Origin: Flavobacterium flavigenum | GTDB lineage: Bacteria > Bacteroidota > Bacteroidia > Flavobacteriales > Flavobacteriaceae | Direction of reading: 5' to 3' | DNA: 64,000 nt | NCBI RefSeq assembly: GCF_027111255.2 | Contig: NZ_CP114285.2 | Span: 4,340,001-4,404,000 of the forward strand | Part shown: positions 45,222-54,056 of the stretch, piece after piece | How the letters are laid out: each line of letters starts with the position of its first letter | How positions within the stretch are numbered: the first letter of the stretch is position 1 | The notes under the pieces: model-generated | What the model was told of the DNA's origin: nothing | The model's database searches: none | The model's input: the letters and a program-made list of their open reading frames with translations, nothing else | Position numbers and translations under genes: made by a program

Positions 45222-45896
45222 ATGCGAATTGATATTATTACGATTTTGCCAGAATTATTAAAAAGTCCTTTTGAGGCTTCGATTATGAAACGTGCCATTG
45301 ATAAAGGTATGGTTGAAGTTCATTTTCATAATTTACGCGATTATACTACCAATAAACAAAAAAGTGTTGATGATTATCCTTTTGGAGGAGGAGCCGGAAT
45401 GGTAATGACCGTTCAGCCTATTGATGACTGCATTACACACTTGAAAAGCCAGCGCGAATATGACGAAATCATTTATATGTCTCCGGATGGAGAAACACTG
45501 AATCAGAAAATGGCTAATACCATGTCGATGTATGAAAATATTATTATTTTATGCGGACATTATAAAGGTGTAGACCAGCGTGTTCGAGATCATTTTATTA
45601 CCAAAGAGATTTCAATTGGTGATTATGTTTTATCTGGGGGTGAATTAGGTGCTTTAGTTTTATCAGATGCATTAATCAGATTGATACCAGGGGTTTTAAG
45701 TGACGAAACTTCGGCATTGACAGATAGTTTTCAGGACAATCTGCTTTCTGGTCCTATATATACAAGACCTGCAGATTATAAAGGCTGGAAAGTGCCGGAA
45801 GTTTTAACCAGCGGTCATGCTGCCAAAATTGATAAATGGCGCGAAGACATGGCGTATGAACACACAAAAAACAGACGTCCGGATTTACTCGAATAA
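45222..45896 (+). CDS. trmD: tRNA (guanine37-N1)-methyltransferase
   Basis: 224 aa SPOUT-type trefoil-knot methyltransferase. Diagnostic segments are YPFGGGAGMVMTVQPI, ILCGHYKGVDQRV and the knot SIGDYVLSGGELGALVLSDA, followed by IPGVL and a C-terminal helical domain with GHAAKIDKWR. It methylates G37 of tRNAs, preventing +1 frameshifting. rplS follows 175 bp later with its own promoter; rpsP and rimM, often linked elsewhere, are not next to it. Confidence 0.97.
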   Translation: MRIDIITILPELLKSPFEASIMKRAIDKGMVEVHFHNLRDYTTNKQKSVDDYPFGGGAGMVMTVQPIDDCITHLKSQREYDEIIYMSPDGETLNQKMANTMSMYENIIILCGHYKGVDQRVRDHFITKEISIGDYVLSGGELGALVLSDALIRLIPGVLSDETSALTDSFQDNLLSGPIYTRPADYKGWKVPEVLTSGHAAKIDKWREDMAYEHTKNRRPDLLE

Positions 45897-45967
45897 ATTC
45901 TAAATTTTTAAAATTCCAAATCCCAATTAATCAGTTAGTTGAAAAATGGAATTTGGAGTTTGTTTTG

Positions 45968-45998
45968 TTTGGAATTTTATTTTTTTTATCTACATTTG
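45968..45998 (+). promoter_or_regulatory. Promoter for rplS
   Basis: TTTG at 45968-45971, 19 bases, then TACATTTG at 45991-45998, a perfect match. The leader is ~70 nt, long for this window, leaving room for autoregulation, though no structure was recognised. Confidence 0.75.
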
Positions 45999-46071
45999 CA
46001 CCCGAATTAGACCAACCTCTGGCGAAATCCGTGTATGTTGCTTTATTATAAAAACCATAATTTAAATTATC

Positions 46072-46422
46072 ATGGCAGATTTATTAAAATTCGTTCAAAA
46101 CGAATTCGTTGCTAAAAAAGATTTCCCTGAATTTGGAGCTGGAGATACTATCACAGTTTTCTACGAAATTAAAGAGGGTGAAAAAACAAGAACTCAGTTT
46201 TTTAAAGGAGTTGTTATTCAAAGAAGAGGTTCTGGTAACACAGAAACGTTTACTATTCGTAAAATGTCTGGATCAGTTGGTGTTGAGCGTATCTTCCCTG
46301 TGAACTTGCCAGCTTTACAAAAAATTGAAATCAACAAGAAAGGTGCTGTACGTAGAGCAAGAATTTTCTACTTCAGAGATCTTACTGGTAAAAAAGCTAA
46401 GATTAAAGATAAAAGAAGATAA
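46072..46422 (+). CDS. rplS: 50S ribosomal protein L19
   Basis: 116 aa. Conserved L19 blocks are FGAGDTITVFYEIKEG, FKGVVIQRRGSG, FTIRKMSGSVGVERIFPVN and VRRARIFYFRDLTGKKAKI. It lies at the 30S-50S interface of the ribosome. It is expressed from its own strong promoter and ended by a strong hairpin. Gene order trmD-rplS is conserved widely. Confidence 0.97.
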   Translation: MADLLKFVQNEFVAKKDFPEFGAGDTITVFYEIKEGEKTRTQFFKGVVIQRRGSGNTETFTIRKMSGSVGVERIFPVNLPALQKIEINKKGAVRRARIFYFRDLTGKKAKIKDKRR

Positions 46423-46442
46423 TCATTTATCTCTTTGTTATA

Positions 46443-46477
46443 AAAAACTCGTTTCAGGTAATCTGAAACGAGTTTTT
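46443..46477 (+). terminator. Terminator after rplS
   Basis: AAAAACTCGTTTCAG (46443-46457) pairs with CTGAAACGAGTTTTT (46463-46477), loop GTAAT, with a T-run. Confidence 0.85.
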
Positions 46478-46620
46478 TTTTAGGGCTATTTTTTGAAATA
46501 CCAAAAACATAATTTTTTATTGTAAAAATCATTGATTTAATAATTTAAAGTCTGCGAAATAGTAATCTGTTAATTTCAGGATTTCTGCTCAAAACTACAC
46601 CGTTTTCGCAGTGTTTTTAC

Positions 46621-46628
46621 TATATTTG
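46621..46628 (+). promoter_or_regulatory. -7 box TATATTTG for icd
   Basis: Perfect TAnnTTTG; transcription would begin near 46635, so an in-frame TTG at 46640 would have almost no leader. This supports the ATG at 46700 as the start. No clear -33 box. Confidence 0.6.
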
Positions 46629-46699
46629 CTCCGCTCATTTTGAGCCAACTATACTTTGAAATTGCTGATTTCGGCAATACCAATCATAAAAAAAAAAAA

Positions 46700-48922
46700 A
46701 TGACACAGAATTCAAAAATTTTTTACACCTTAACTGATGAGGCGCCATTATTAGCGACTTATTCTTTATTGCCTATTGTTCAGGCTTTTACTTCTACAGC
46801 CGGTATAGCAATTGAAACCAGGGACATTTCTTTGGCAGGAAGAATTTTATCTAATTTTCCTGAATCATTAACCGATGCTCAAAAAACAGGAGATGCATTG
46901 GCAGAATTGGGTCAGTTAGCTACTCAACCAGAAGCTAACATTATCAAATTGCCAAACATTTCAGCATCTGTACCACAATTAAAAGCTGCTATTGCTGAAT
47001 TACAATCTCACGGATACAACTTACCAAATTATCCTGAAGATCCTCAAAATGATGCTGAAAAAGAAATTAAAGCTAAATACGCAAAAGTATTAGGTTCTGC
47101 TGTTAACCCGGTTTTACGTGAAGGAAACTCTGACCGTAGAGCGCCAAGAGCAGTTAAAAACTTTGCAAAAGCAAACCCGCATTCTATGGGTGCCTGGTCT
47201 GCTGACTCAAAAACTAAGGTTGCTTCTATGTCAGGCGGTGATTTTTACGGAAGTGAAAAATCTGTTACTGTTACTGAAGCTAATGATGTAAAAATTGAAT
47301 TCGTTGCTAAAGACGGTACTGCTACTGTTCTTAAAGCAAGTACTCCACTAAAAGCGGGCGAAATTATCGACAGTTCTGTATTAAGTGTAAGTAAATTAAA
47401 AGCTTTTGCTGCTGAAGCTATTGCTGAAGCTAAAAAAGAAGGTGTTTTGCTTTCTGTACACTTAAAAGCTACAATGATGAAAGTTTCAGATCCAATTATC
47501 TTTGGGGCTATCGTTGAAGTTTATTTTGCTGATCTTTTTAAAAAATACGAATCTTTATTTGCTGAATTAAACGTTGATACCAGAAATGGTTTAGGTGATA
47601 TTTATGCAAAAATTGCAGGAAGACCTGAACAGGCTGAGGTTGAAGCAGCTATTACACAAGCTATCGAAAACGGACCAGCTTTGGCAATGGTTAATTCTGA
47701 TAAAGGAATTACAAACTTACACGTTCCGTCAGACGTAATTGTTGATGCTTCTATGCCGGCAATGATCCGTACTTCTGGACAAATGTGGAACAAAGAAGGG
47801 AAATCACAAGATACAATCGCTGTTATCCCGGATCGTTGTTATGCAGGAGTTTATACAGCTACAATTGATTTCTGTAAAAAACACGGGGCTTTTGATCCAA
47901 AAACAATGGGAAGTGTTCCTAACGTAGGTTTAATGGCTCAAAAAGCTGAAGAATATGGTTCTCACGACAAAACTTTCCAAATTGCTGCAGATGGAATTGT
48001 TCGTGTTGTTGATAAAAATGGAAATGTTTTAATGGAACAAAACGTTGAAACAAACGATATTTTCAGAATGTGTCAGGCGAAAGATGCGCCTATTCAGGAC
48101 TGGGTTAAACTAGCGGTAAACAGAGCTCGTTTATCTGACACTCCTGCTGTTTTCTGGTTAGACGAAAACAGAGCACACGACAGGGAATTGATCGTAAAAG
48201 TTCAAAAATATCTTAAAGATTACGACACTACAAACTTAGATATCCGTATTTTAAATCCTGTTGCTGCTACTGAATTTACTTTAGAAAGAATCATCAAAGG
48301 TTTAGATACAATTTCTGTAACCGGAAACGTATTACGTGATTACTTAACAGATTTATTCCCAATCTTAGAATTAGGAACTTCAGCTAAAATGCTTTCTATC
48401 GTTCCTTTAATGAATGGTGGTGGATTGTTCGAAACAGGTGCCGGAGGTTCTGCTCCTAAACACGTTGAGCAATTTACTGAAGAAGGATATTTACGTTGGG
48501 ATTCATTAGGGGAATTTTTAGCGCTTGGTGCTTCATTAGAGCATTTAGGACAAACTTTAAACAATTCTAAAGCTATCGTTTTATCTGAAACTTTAGATCA
48601 GGCTAATGATAAATTCCTGGCAAATGATAAGTCTCCTGCTCGTAAAGTAGGTCAGATTGACAATAGAGGTTCTCACTTTTACCTTGCTTTCTACTGGGCT
48701 CAGGCATTAGCGACTCAAGATAAAGACGCTGAATTAAAAGCAATCTTTACTCCAATTGCAGCTGAATTTGAAGCTAATGAAGCTAAAATTGATGCTGAAT
48801 TAATTGCTGCTCAAGGCAAGACTCAGAATATTGGGGGGTACTATCAGCCAACACCTGAATTAGTTAGTAAAGCGATGCGTCCTAGCGAAACTTTCAATGC
48901 TATTATTGCTAAAATTGTATAA
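46700..48922 (+). CDS. icd: NADP-dependent isocitrate dehydrogenase, monomeric type
   Basis: 740 aa from the ATG at 46700 (MTQNSKIFYTLTDEAPLLAT), the usual size for monomeric IDH; a TTG-initiated form 20 residues longer is rejected. Family blocks: LPNISASVPQLKAAIAELQ, HLKATMMKVSDPIIFG, DASMPAMIRTSGQMWN, WLDENRAHDRELI and NGGGLFETGAGGSAPKH. It converts isocitrate to 2-oxoglutarate with NADP in the TCA cycle, supplying the substrate used by GltBD. It has its own promoter and terminator. Confidence 0.95.
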   Translation: MTQNSKIFYTLTDEAPLLATYSLLPIVQAFTSTAGIAIETRDISLAGRILSNFPESLTDAQKTGDALAELGQLATQPEANIIKLPNISASVPQLKAAIAELQSHGYNLPNYPEDPQNDAEKEIKAKYAKVLGSAVNPVLREGNSDRRAPRAVKNFAKANPHSMGAWSADSKTKVASMSGGDFYGSEKSVTVTEANDVKIEFVAKDGTATVLKASTPLKAGEIIDSSVLSVSKLKAFAAEAIAEAKKEGVLLSVHLKATMMKVSDPIIFGAIVEVYFADLFKKYESLFAELNVDTRNGLGDIYAKIAGRPEQAEVEAAITQAIENGPALAMVNSDKGITNLHVPSDVIVDASMPAMIRTSGQMWNKEGKSQDTIAVIPDRCYAGVYTATIDFCKKHGAFDPKTMGSVPNVGLMAQKAEEYGSHDKTFQIAADGIVRVVDKNGNVLMEQNVETNDIFRMCQAKDAPIQDWVKLAVNRARLSDTPAVFWLDENRAHDRELIVKVQKYLKDYDTTNLDIRILNPVAATEFTLERIIKGLDTISVTGNVLRDYLTDLFPILELGTSAKMLSIVPLMNGGGLFETGAGGSAPKHVEQFTEEGYLRWDSLGEFLALGASLEHLGQTLNNSKAIVLSETLDQANDKFLANDKSPARKVGQIDNRGSHFYLAFYWAQALATQDKDAELKAIFTPIAAEFEANEAKIDAELIAAQGKTQNIGGYYQPTPELVSKAMRPSETFNAIIAKIV

Positions 48923-48950
48923 TTAAAGCAATCTTATTTATATATTAGAA

Positions 48951-48979
48951 AAAGACAATCAGAAATGGTTGTCTTTTTT
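48951..48979 (+). terminator. Terminator after icd
   Basis: AAAGACAATC pairs with GGTTGTCTTT (one G-T), then a T-run. The core CAATCAGAAATGGTTGTCTT recurs at 52969, after TonB/DUF4249 copy 2. Confidence 0.75.
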
Positions 48980-49087
48980 TGTTTTCAAAAATGAAGACAT
49001 TTTTTTGATACTTCATTTACTTTAGAATAAACATTCACAAAGATAACTTCATTTACATTTAGGAAGCATTATAATAATAGATAGTAG

Positions 49088-49282
49088 GATGAAGGGCTGG
49101 AGAAAGACGCAGTATTCTTTTATCCTGATTTATTGACTATCATAGATAAATTGATCGGCAACGTAAAAGCTATTTTTGAAAACGGTTCACGATACATTTT
49201 TGTCTGTTTCTCTCCACAAAAAAATACTCAACCGATGTTTTTCAATCATGTCACTCAACTGGTGGACTTAAATTACTTCTGA
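49088..49282 (+). pseudogene. Gene remnant of unknown family
   Basis: A 64-codon open stretch without a start codon reads DEGLEKDAVFFYPDLL, then AIFENGSRYIFVCFS and FNHVTQLVDLNYF before a TGA. It looks like the C-terminal end of a lost gene, with a stop just upstream in frame. Further down (49400-49510) there are other short protein-like stretches such as AMILVDGFLKPLV. I cannot name the family. Together with two AGGGAGC-type hairpins (49322-49347 and 49583-49610) these fill the 770-bp gap between icd and TonB receptor copy 2. Confidence 0.4.
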
Positions 49283-49321
49283 GTCATCATAAAATTCATC
49301 ATCAGCCGCTGTCTGATTTGT

Positions 49322-49347
49322 AAAAGCTCCCCACCCAGGGAGCTTTT
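49322..49347 (+). terminator. Hairpin terminator in the icd-TonB copy 2 gap
   Basis: AAAAGCTCCC (49322-49331) pairs perfectly with GGGAGCTTTT (49338-49347), followed by more T residues. It probably belonged to the gene now left as the remnant upstream. A weaker version of the same hairpin lies at 49583-49610. Confidence 0.6.
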
Positions 49348-49690
49348 TTTATTGTTTTTACTGAATGAAATCTCATACTTGATTTTGTCAGAAAGCGGAT
49401 TCTGCCAAATAACAAACACGCTATGATACTTGTTGACGGTTTTTTAAAGCCATTGGTCTAAAGCAAAAAGCCAATCATCTAATAGTTCCGGAAAAGCCTA
49501 AAACGTAAACGAAATTTGTAGTGTAATAATGGCATTGCTCCCCAACGATAAAATTATTACGCAAAACAATTTTAATGAATTAAAGGCTCTCCTCCCCAAG
49601 GGAGCTTTTAATATTGGTTTTGCGAATTATGAATTGCAATTGAATTCTGTTTAAAAAAAAGAAATATTAAATACATTTTACTTACGTAAT

Positions 49691-52069
49691 ATGACTACAA
49701 AAATGAATAGCACATTCGTTATTTTCCTCATTACTTTGCTTTCGTTTTCGCAGGAAAAATTCACATTAAGTGGTACAGTAACTGACTTCAAAAATAATGA
49801 AACCCTGGCAGGGGTTCATATCTATGTACAGGATCTGAAAATTGGTACTTATACTGAAAAGTATGGATTTTATTCGCTGGCGCTACCTGCTGGGAAACAT
49901 CAATTGAGGATAAAAAACCTGGGATATAAGGAGGTTGAAAAAACAATATTTTTAGAGGAAAATACAAAAGAAAACTTATCCTTAGATCAAAGCAGTGAAG
50001 AACTTCAGGAAGTTGTAATTAAGGAGGGCAGATACAAAACCAATCTTCAGTCACCTGAAATGAGCGTTAACAGACTGTCTGTTTCTTCCATAAAAAAAAT
50101 GCCTGTAGTTTTTGGTGAAGTCGATGTTTTAAAATCCATTTTGTCGCTGCCTGGGGTTACCAGTGCAGGAGATGGTGCTTCAGGATTTAATGTAAGAGGA
50201 GGCAGTGCGGATCAGAATTTAATTTTATTAGACGATGCGCCCCTATTTAATTCTTCACATGTTTTTGGATTTTTTTCTGTTTTCAACCCGGATGTTGTTA
50301 AGGACTTAAAATTGTATAAAGGAGGAATTCCGGCTCGTTATGGAGGAGCAGTATCTTCTGTTTTGGATATTTATCAGAAAGACGGAAATAGTAAAGAGTT
50401 TCATTTAAATGGAGGCATTGGCCTGATTACCAGCCGGCTTCTCGCTGAAGGCCCAATAGTCAAAAACAAAGGTTCGTTTTTGATAGCAGGAAGAGCCTCT
50501 TATGCCCATTTATTTCTAAAATTATCTAAGGACCAAAAAGATAACGCAGCCTATTTTTATGATCTGAATGCCAAGTTGAGTTATGAACTAAACGAGAACA
50601 ACAGTTTGTTTTTATCAGGTTATTTTGGACGTGACGTTTTCAAGCTGAATGAAATTTTTATGAATACTTATGGAAACTTGATGTTGAATTTACGTTGGAA
50701 CCATTTGTATTCGGATAAATTAAGTGCTAATTTATCATTGATCTACAGTGATTATTATTATGGGCTTGATTTGAATTTTGTAGGTTTCAAATGGAATTCC
50801 GGAATTAAAAATTATACGGTCAAATACGATTTTGAAAATTTTATTTCGGATAAATTCAAACTAAATTATGGTTTAAACGGAATTTATTATGAGTTTAATC
50901 CCGGAATAATCGAGGCTTTAAGAGATAAATACACAATCAATCCAAAGCGGTTAGATAAAAAATATGCGCTTTCTATGTCACCTTATATTGGCGCAGAAAG
51001 TCAGCTTTCTGAAAACATCACGGTTAGTGGCGGGGTACGGTTTAGTATGTTTTATCGTTTGGGAGCCTCGACAATTAACCTTTATGAAAACAATAGTCCG
51101 GTAGTGTTTAATTCAGACATGCAGATTTATGAGAAAGGGACACCAATTGGTACTTCATATTACAAAAACAACAAGACCATTGAACAATATAACAACTTTG
51201 AACCCCGATTTTCGGTTTCCTTTCAGCTCAATGAGGCTGCAGCGATAAAAACGAGTTACAACAGAATGGTGCAATACCTTCAGTTAATTTCTAATACCTC
51301 GTCCCCGACACCTCTTGATGTCTGGATGCCGAGCGACAATTATATCAAACCTCAGATTGCAGATCAGGTTGCCCTGGGTTATTTTAGAAACTTTAATGAC
51401 GGCGCTTATTCGCTTGAAACGGAAATTTATTATAAGAAAGTTAAAAACAGGCTGGATTATATCGATGGTGCTGATCTGATTGCAAATGATGCAATAGAGC
51501 AGGTGGTTTTAAATGGTCGTATGCGTGCCTGTGGTTTAGAGGTCATGTTTAGGAAGAATGAAGGGAAATTCAACGGCTGGATTTCCTATACATTATCTAA
51601 ATCAGAACAGCAGACTCCTGGAAGAACAGCTGAAGAAACAGGGATTAATAATGGGCAATGGTATAGCTCGGCTTATGATAAAAGACATAATCTGGCCATT
51701 ACAACAGCTTATAATTTAAGTGAAAAATGGTCGTTTGGAGCGAACTTTGCCCTGCAGTCCGGACAGCCGGTTACCTATCCAAATGGTCAATATCAATATT
51801 TAGGAATAACGGTTCCAAGCTACGGATTGCGAAATGAAAACCGTTTACCGGCATACCATCATTTGGATGTTTCGGCAACACTTACTCCAACAAAAACTAA
51901 AAAAGCAAAGTGGAGTAGCGAATGGGTATTTAGTATTTATAACCTATACAATCGTCAAAATGCAGCCTCTATAAACTTCCGTCAAAATGCAGACAGTGGA
52001 TATAATGAAGCAGTGAAAACCTCCATATTCGGTATTGTTCCGGCAATTAGTTACAATTTTAAATATTAA
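49691..52069 (+). CDS. TonB-dependent receptor, DUF4249-partnered, copy 2
   Basis: 792 aa, exactly the length of copy 1 at 40215 and alignable by eye end to end without gaps. A signal peptide ends LLSFSQ; carboxypeptidase-regulatory-like domain (~22-105), plug with VDVLKSILSLPGVTSAGDG and GFNVRGGSADQNLILLD, then the barrel ending ISYNFKY. Differences from copy 1 concentrate in the N-terminal domain and some barrel segments (for example around residues 385-450), which may alter ligand choice. Silent third-position differences are frequent, so the duplication is not recent and both copies look functional. The DUF4249 gene follows in 38 bp. Confidence 0.9.
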   Translation: MTTKMNSTFVIFLITLLSFSQEKFTLSGTVTDFKNNETLAGVHIYVQDLKIGTYTEKYGFYSLALPAGKHQLRIKNLGYKEVEKTIFLEENTKENLSLDQSSEELQEVVIKEGRYKTNLQSPEMSVNRLSVSSIKKMPVVFGEVDVLKSILSLPGVTSAGDGASGFNVRGGSADQNLILLDDAPLFNSSHVFGFFSVFNPDVVKDLKLYKGGIPARYGGAVSSVLDIYQKDGNSKEFHLNGGIGLITSRLLAEGPIVKNKGSFLIAGRASYAHLFLKLSKDQKDNAAYFYDLNAKLSYELNENNSLFLSGYFGRDVFKLNEIFMNTYGNLMLNLRWNHLYSDKLSANLSLIYSDYYYGLDLNFVGFKWNSGIKNYTVKYDFENFISDKFKLNYGLNGIYYEFNPGIIEALRDKYTINPKRLDKKYALSMSPYIGAESQLSENITVSGGVRFSMFYRLGASTINLYENNSPVVFNSDMQIYEKGTPIGTSYYKNNKTIEQYNNFEPRFSVSFQLNEAAAIKTSYNRMVQYLQLISNTSSPTPLDVWMPSDNYIKPQIADQVALGYFRNFNDGAYSLETEIYYKKVKNRLDYIDGADLIANDAIEQVVLNGRMRACGLEVMFRKNEGKFNGWISYTLSKSEQQTPGRTAEETGINNGQWYSSAYDKRHNLAITTAYNLSEKWSFGANFALQSGQPVTYPNGQYQYLGITVPSYGLRNENRLPAYHHLDVSATLTPTKTKKAKWSSEWVFSIYNLYNRQNAASINFRQNADSGYNEAVKTSIFGIVPAISYNFKY

Positions 52070-52107
52070 GAAAACATTTTCTATAAAAGATATAAAAAGG
52101 ATATAAC

Positions 52108-52923
52108 ATGAAAAAAGTAATTTTGTCAATCGTATTTTTTACCTCCCTATTCTTTACCAGCTGTGAAGAAGTTGTAGATGTAGATTTGAGTACTGCTCCT
52201 CCAAAATTAGTAATAGAAGCTGCTATTAATTGGAAAAAAGGAACTTCAGGCTCTAAACAGACCATAAAACTGACTACTACAACGGCTTATTTTGAAAACG
52301 AGATCCCGATAGTATCAGGAGCAGTTGTTTTTATTAAGAATAGCGCCAACCAACAATTTACTTTTACAGAAGTCCCAAATACGGGTACCTACGTCTGCAA
52401 TGATTTCAAACCTGTACTGGATGAAACTTATAACCTTACCGTAGTGAGTAATAATAACACCTACACGGCAAGCGAAACCCTAAAATCAATAGCGCCTATT
52501 AACTATTTTATACAAGATGACGGTTCTCAACTTGCAGGAATTGTTGTGAGGGCCTTTTATAATGACCCGGCCGGAGTGTATAATTATTATCTTTATAAGT
52601 ATACATATTCAAACAAAGCTATAGCGACGTATTATGCAGATGAGGATAAGTTTTATCAGGGCAACAAGTTTTTTAGTATTTCTGATGATGATGATTTGAA
52701 AGCCGGAGATGAAATTGAGGTTACGCATTATGGTATTTCAAAACAATATTATAATTATATGAATATCCTGACAGATATTGCGGGTAGCGGTATGGGAGGG
52801 CCATTTCAGACACCTCCGGCCACTGTTAGAGGGAATATTATCAATATAACAGATAAAAATAACTATCCATTGGGTTACTTTTCTTTAAGTGAAACAGTTT
52901 CAGAAAAGTATAAGGTCAAATAA
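52108..52923 (+). CDS. DUF4249 family lipoprotein, copy 2
   Basis: 271 aa, the same length as copy 1. Lipobox FTSC followed by EEVVDVDLS. The two copies match through most of their length (VIEAAINWKKGTSGS, GAVVFIKNSANQQF, YTASETLKSIAPIN, HYGISKQYYNYMNIL) and differ most around residues 130-145, a possible ligand-facing loop. It is a presumed surface partner of the receptor encoded just upstream. Unlike copy 1, no GyrI-like or DinB gene follows; a terminator does. Confidence 0.88.
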   Translation: MKKVILSIVFFTSLFFTSCEEVVDVDLSTAPPKLVIEAAINWKKGTSGSKQTIKLTTTTAYFENEIPIVSGAVVFIKNSANQQFTFTEVPNTGTYVCNDFKPVLDETYNLTVVSNNNTYTASETLKSIAPINYFIQDDGSQLAGIVVRAFYNDPAGVYNYYLYKYTYSNKAIATYYADEDKFYQGNKFFSISDDDDLKAGDEIEVTHYGISKQYYNYMNILTDIAGSGMGGPFQTPPATVRGNIINITDKNNYPLGYFSLSETVSEKYKVK

Positions 52924-52964
52924 GGGATGCGTGCAAAATTGTAGAAATCTTAGTTGATATTTAA

Positions 52965-52993
52965 GAGGCAATCAGAAATGGTTGTCTTTTTTT
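52965..52993 (+). terminator. Terminator after TonB/DUF4249 copy 2
   Basis: AGGCAATC pairs with GGTTGTCT including wobbles, followed by a T-run. The core is identical to that of the icd terminator at 48951. Confidence 0.65.
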
Positions 52994-53219
52994 TCGATGA
53001 AATTTTTTTCCTGAATTCGCTTACTTAAAGTTTATTCTGTATCAATTATAAGGAGGAGACTAGTGTAAAATTCTTGTGTATAATACTGATATCATGAAAA
53101 CAAACTGATTTTTACCAGATTTTGGGTTATATGATCGGTTTTATTTTAAAAAAAAAGCACCATAAATAAGCGAACATTCATTTATATTTAATAATTTCGT
53201 ATTGTAATAACATAATCCA

Positions 53220-53810
53220 ATGCGTACAAGAGATCTTAAAAAAGAAGAACAGGTTAAGCAAAAAGCGATTGAAATGCTTGTCAGGTATGGCATTGAAGGC
53301 TTTGGGATGAACAGACTGGCAAAAGAAAGCGGTGTCTCTGTAGCCACATTATATATTTATTATTCGGACAAAGAGGATTTGATAAAGAAAATTGGGACAG
53401 AAATCGGTCAAGCTTTTTTTAGTGAAATGGTAAAAGATTTTTCCCCCAAAATGTCCTTCAAGGAAGGATTGCGAAAACAATGGGAAAACAGGGCTCGTTT
53501 TGTATTGAAAAATCCTTTAAAAGTAGCATGTTGGGAAGCTTTAAGCCATTCCAGTTACCGAAATGATATGTTAGAGGAAAGTCTGGCAGATTTTAAAAAA
53601 ACGATGTGGAGTTTTGTCGAAAATGCATTAGAAAGAAAAGAACTTTTGCCTATTTCTATTGAAGTATTCTGGAGTGTAGCCTATGGTCCTTTATATGCTT
53701 TACTTCGTTTTGAAAATGAAGGTAAAAGTTTTGGTGACACGCCCTTTAAGCTCACAAAACAAAAAATGGATGAGGCATTTGAACTCGTAATAAAAGCATT
53801 AACACCATAA
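53220..53810 (+). CDS. TetR-family transcriptional regulator
   Basis: 196 aa. The N-terminal helix-turn-helix is classical: QKAIEMLVRYGIEGFGMNRLAKESGVSV is its core, read here as RYGIEGFGMNRLA then SGVSVATLYIYYSDKEDLI. The C-terminal ~140 residues are the divergent ligand-binding domain. Two genes follow closely, a 75-aa protein and an MFS exporter, so it most likely represses this drug-efflux-like operon and its own promoter. The ~300-bp upstream gap is AT-rich; no obvious operator palindrome was found. Confidence 0.9.
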   Translation: MRTRDLKKEEQVKQKAIEMLVRYGIEGFGMNRLAKESGVSVATLYIYYSDKEDLIKKIGTEIGQAFFSEMVKDFSPKMSFKEGLRKQWENRARFVLKNPLKVACWEALSHSSYRNDMLEESLADFKKTMWSFVENALERKELLPISIEVFWSVAYGPLYALLRFENEGKSFGDTPFKLTKQKMDEAFELVIKALTP

Positions 53811-53822
53811 ATAAATACGCTT

Positions 53823-54050
53823 ATGAAAAATACTCTGAGTGATATATTGGTATTTGCAACCAATATCAGGACCAATAGCGACAAACAATTAATAAGTCGG
53901 ATATTTGATGAACATTCCGAAATCCAGGAATGGAATATTGATCAGGAAGACATTGATTGTGTTTTAAGAATTGTAACTAAAAAACTGTCGGAAGAGCAGA
54001 TAGTCCATATTCTCCAACAGCAGAATTTTAATTGTACACCTTTAGAATAA
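53823..54050 (+). CDS. Small ferredoxin-fold-like protein without metal-binding cysteines
   Basis: 75 aa. The predicted order beta-alpha-beta-beta-alpha-beta (ILVFATNI, KQLISRIFDEH, EWNIDQED, CVLRIVTKK, EEQIVHILQQQ, FNCTP) matches a heavy-metal-associated-like fold, but the CxxC metal motif is missing: the equivalent loop reads TNIRTNSDK. Such small proteins occur in flavobacteria with unknown role, as I recall. It is placed between the TetR gene (12 bp) and the MFS gene (6 bp), so it is translated with them. Confidence 0.7.
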   Translation: MKNTLSDILVFATNIRTNSDKQLISRIFDEHSEIQEWNIDQEDIDCVLRIVTKKLSEEQIVHILQQQNFNCTPLE

Positions 54051-54056
54051 ATCAAA

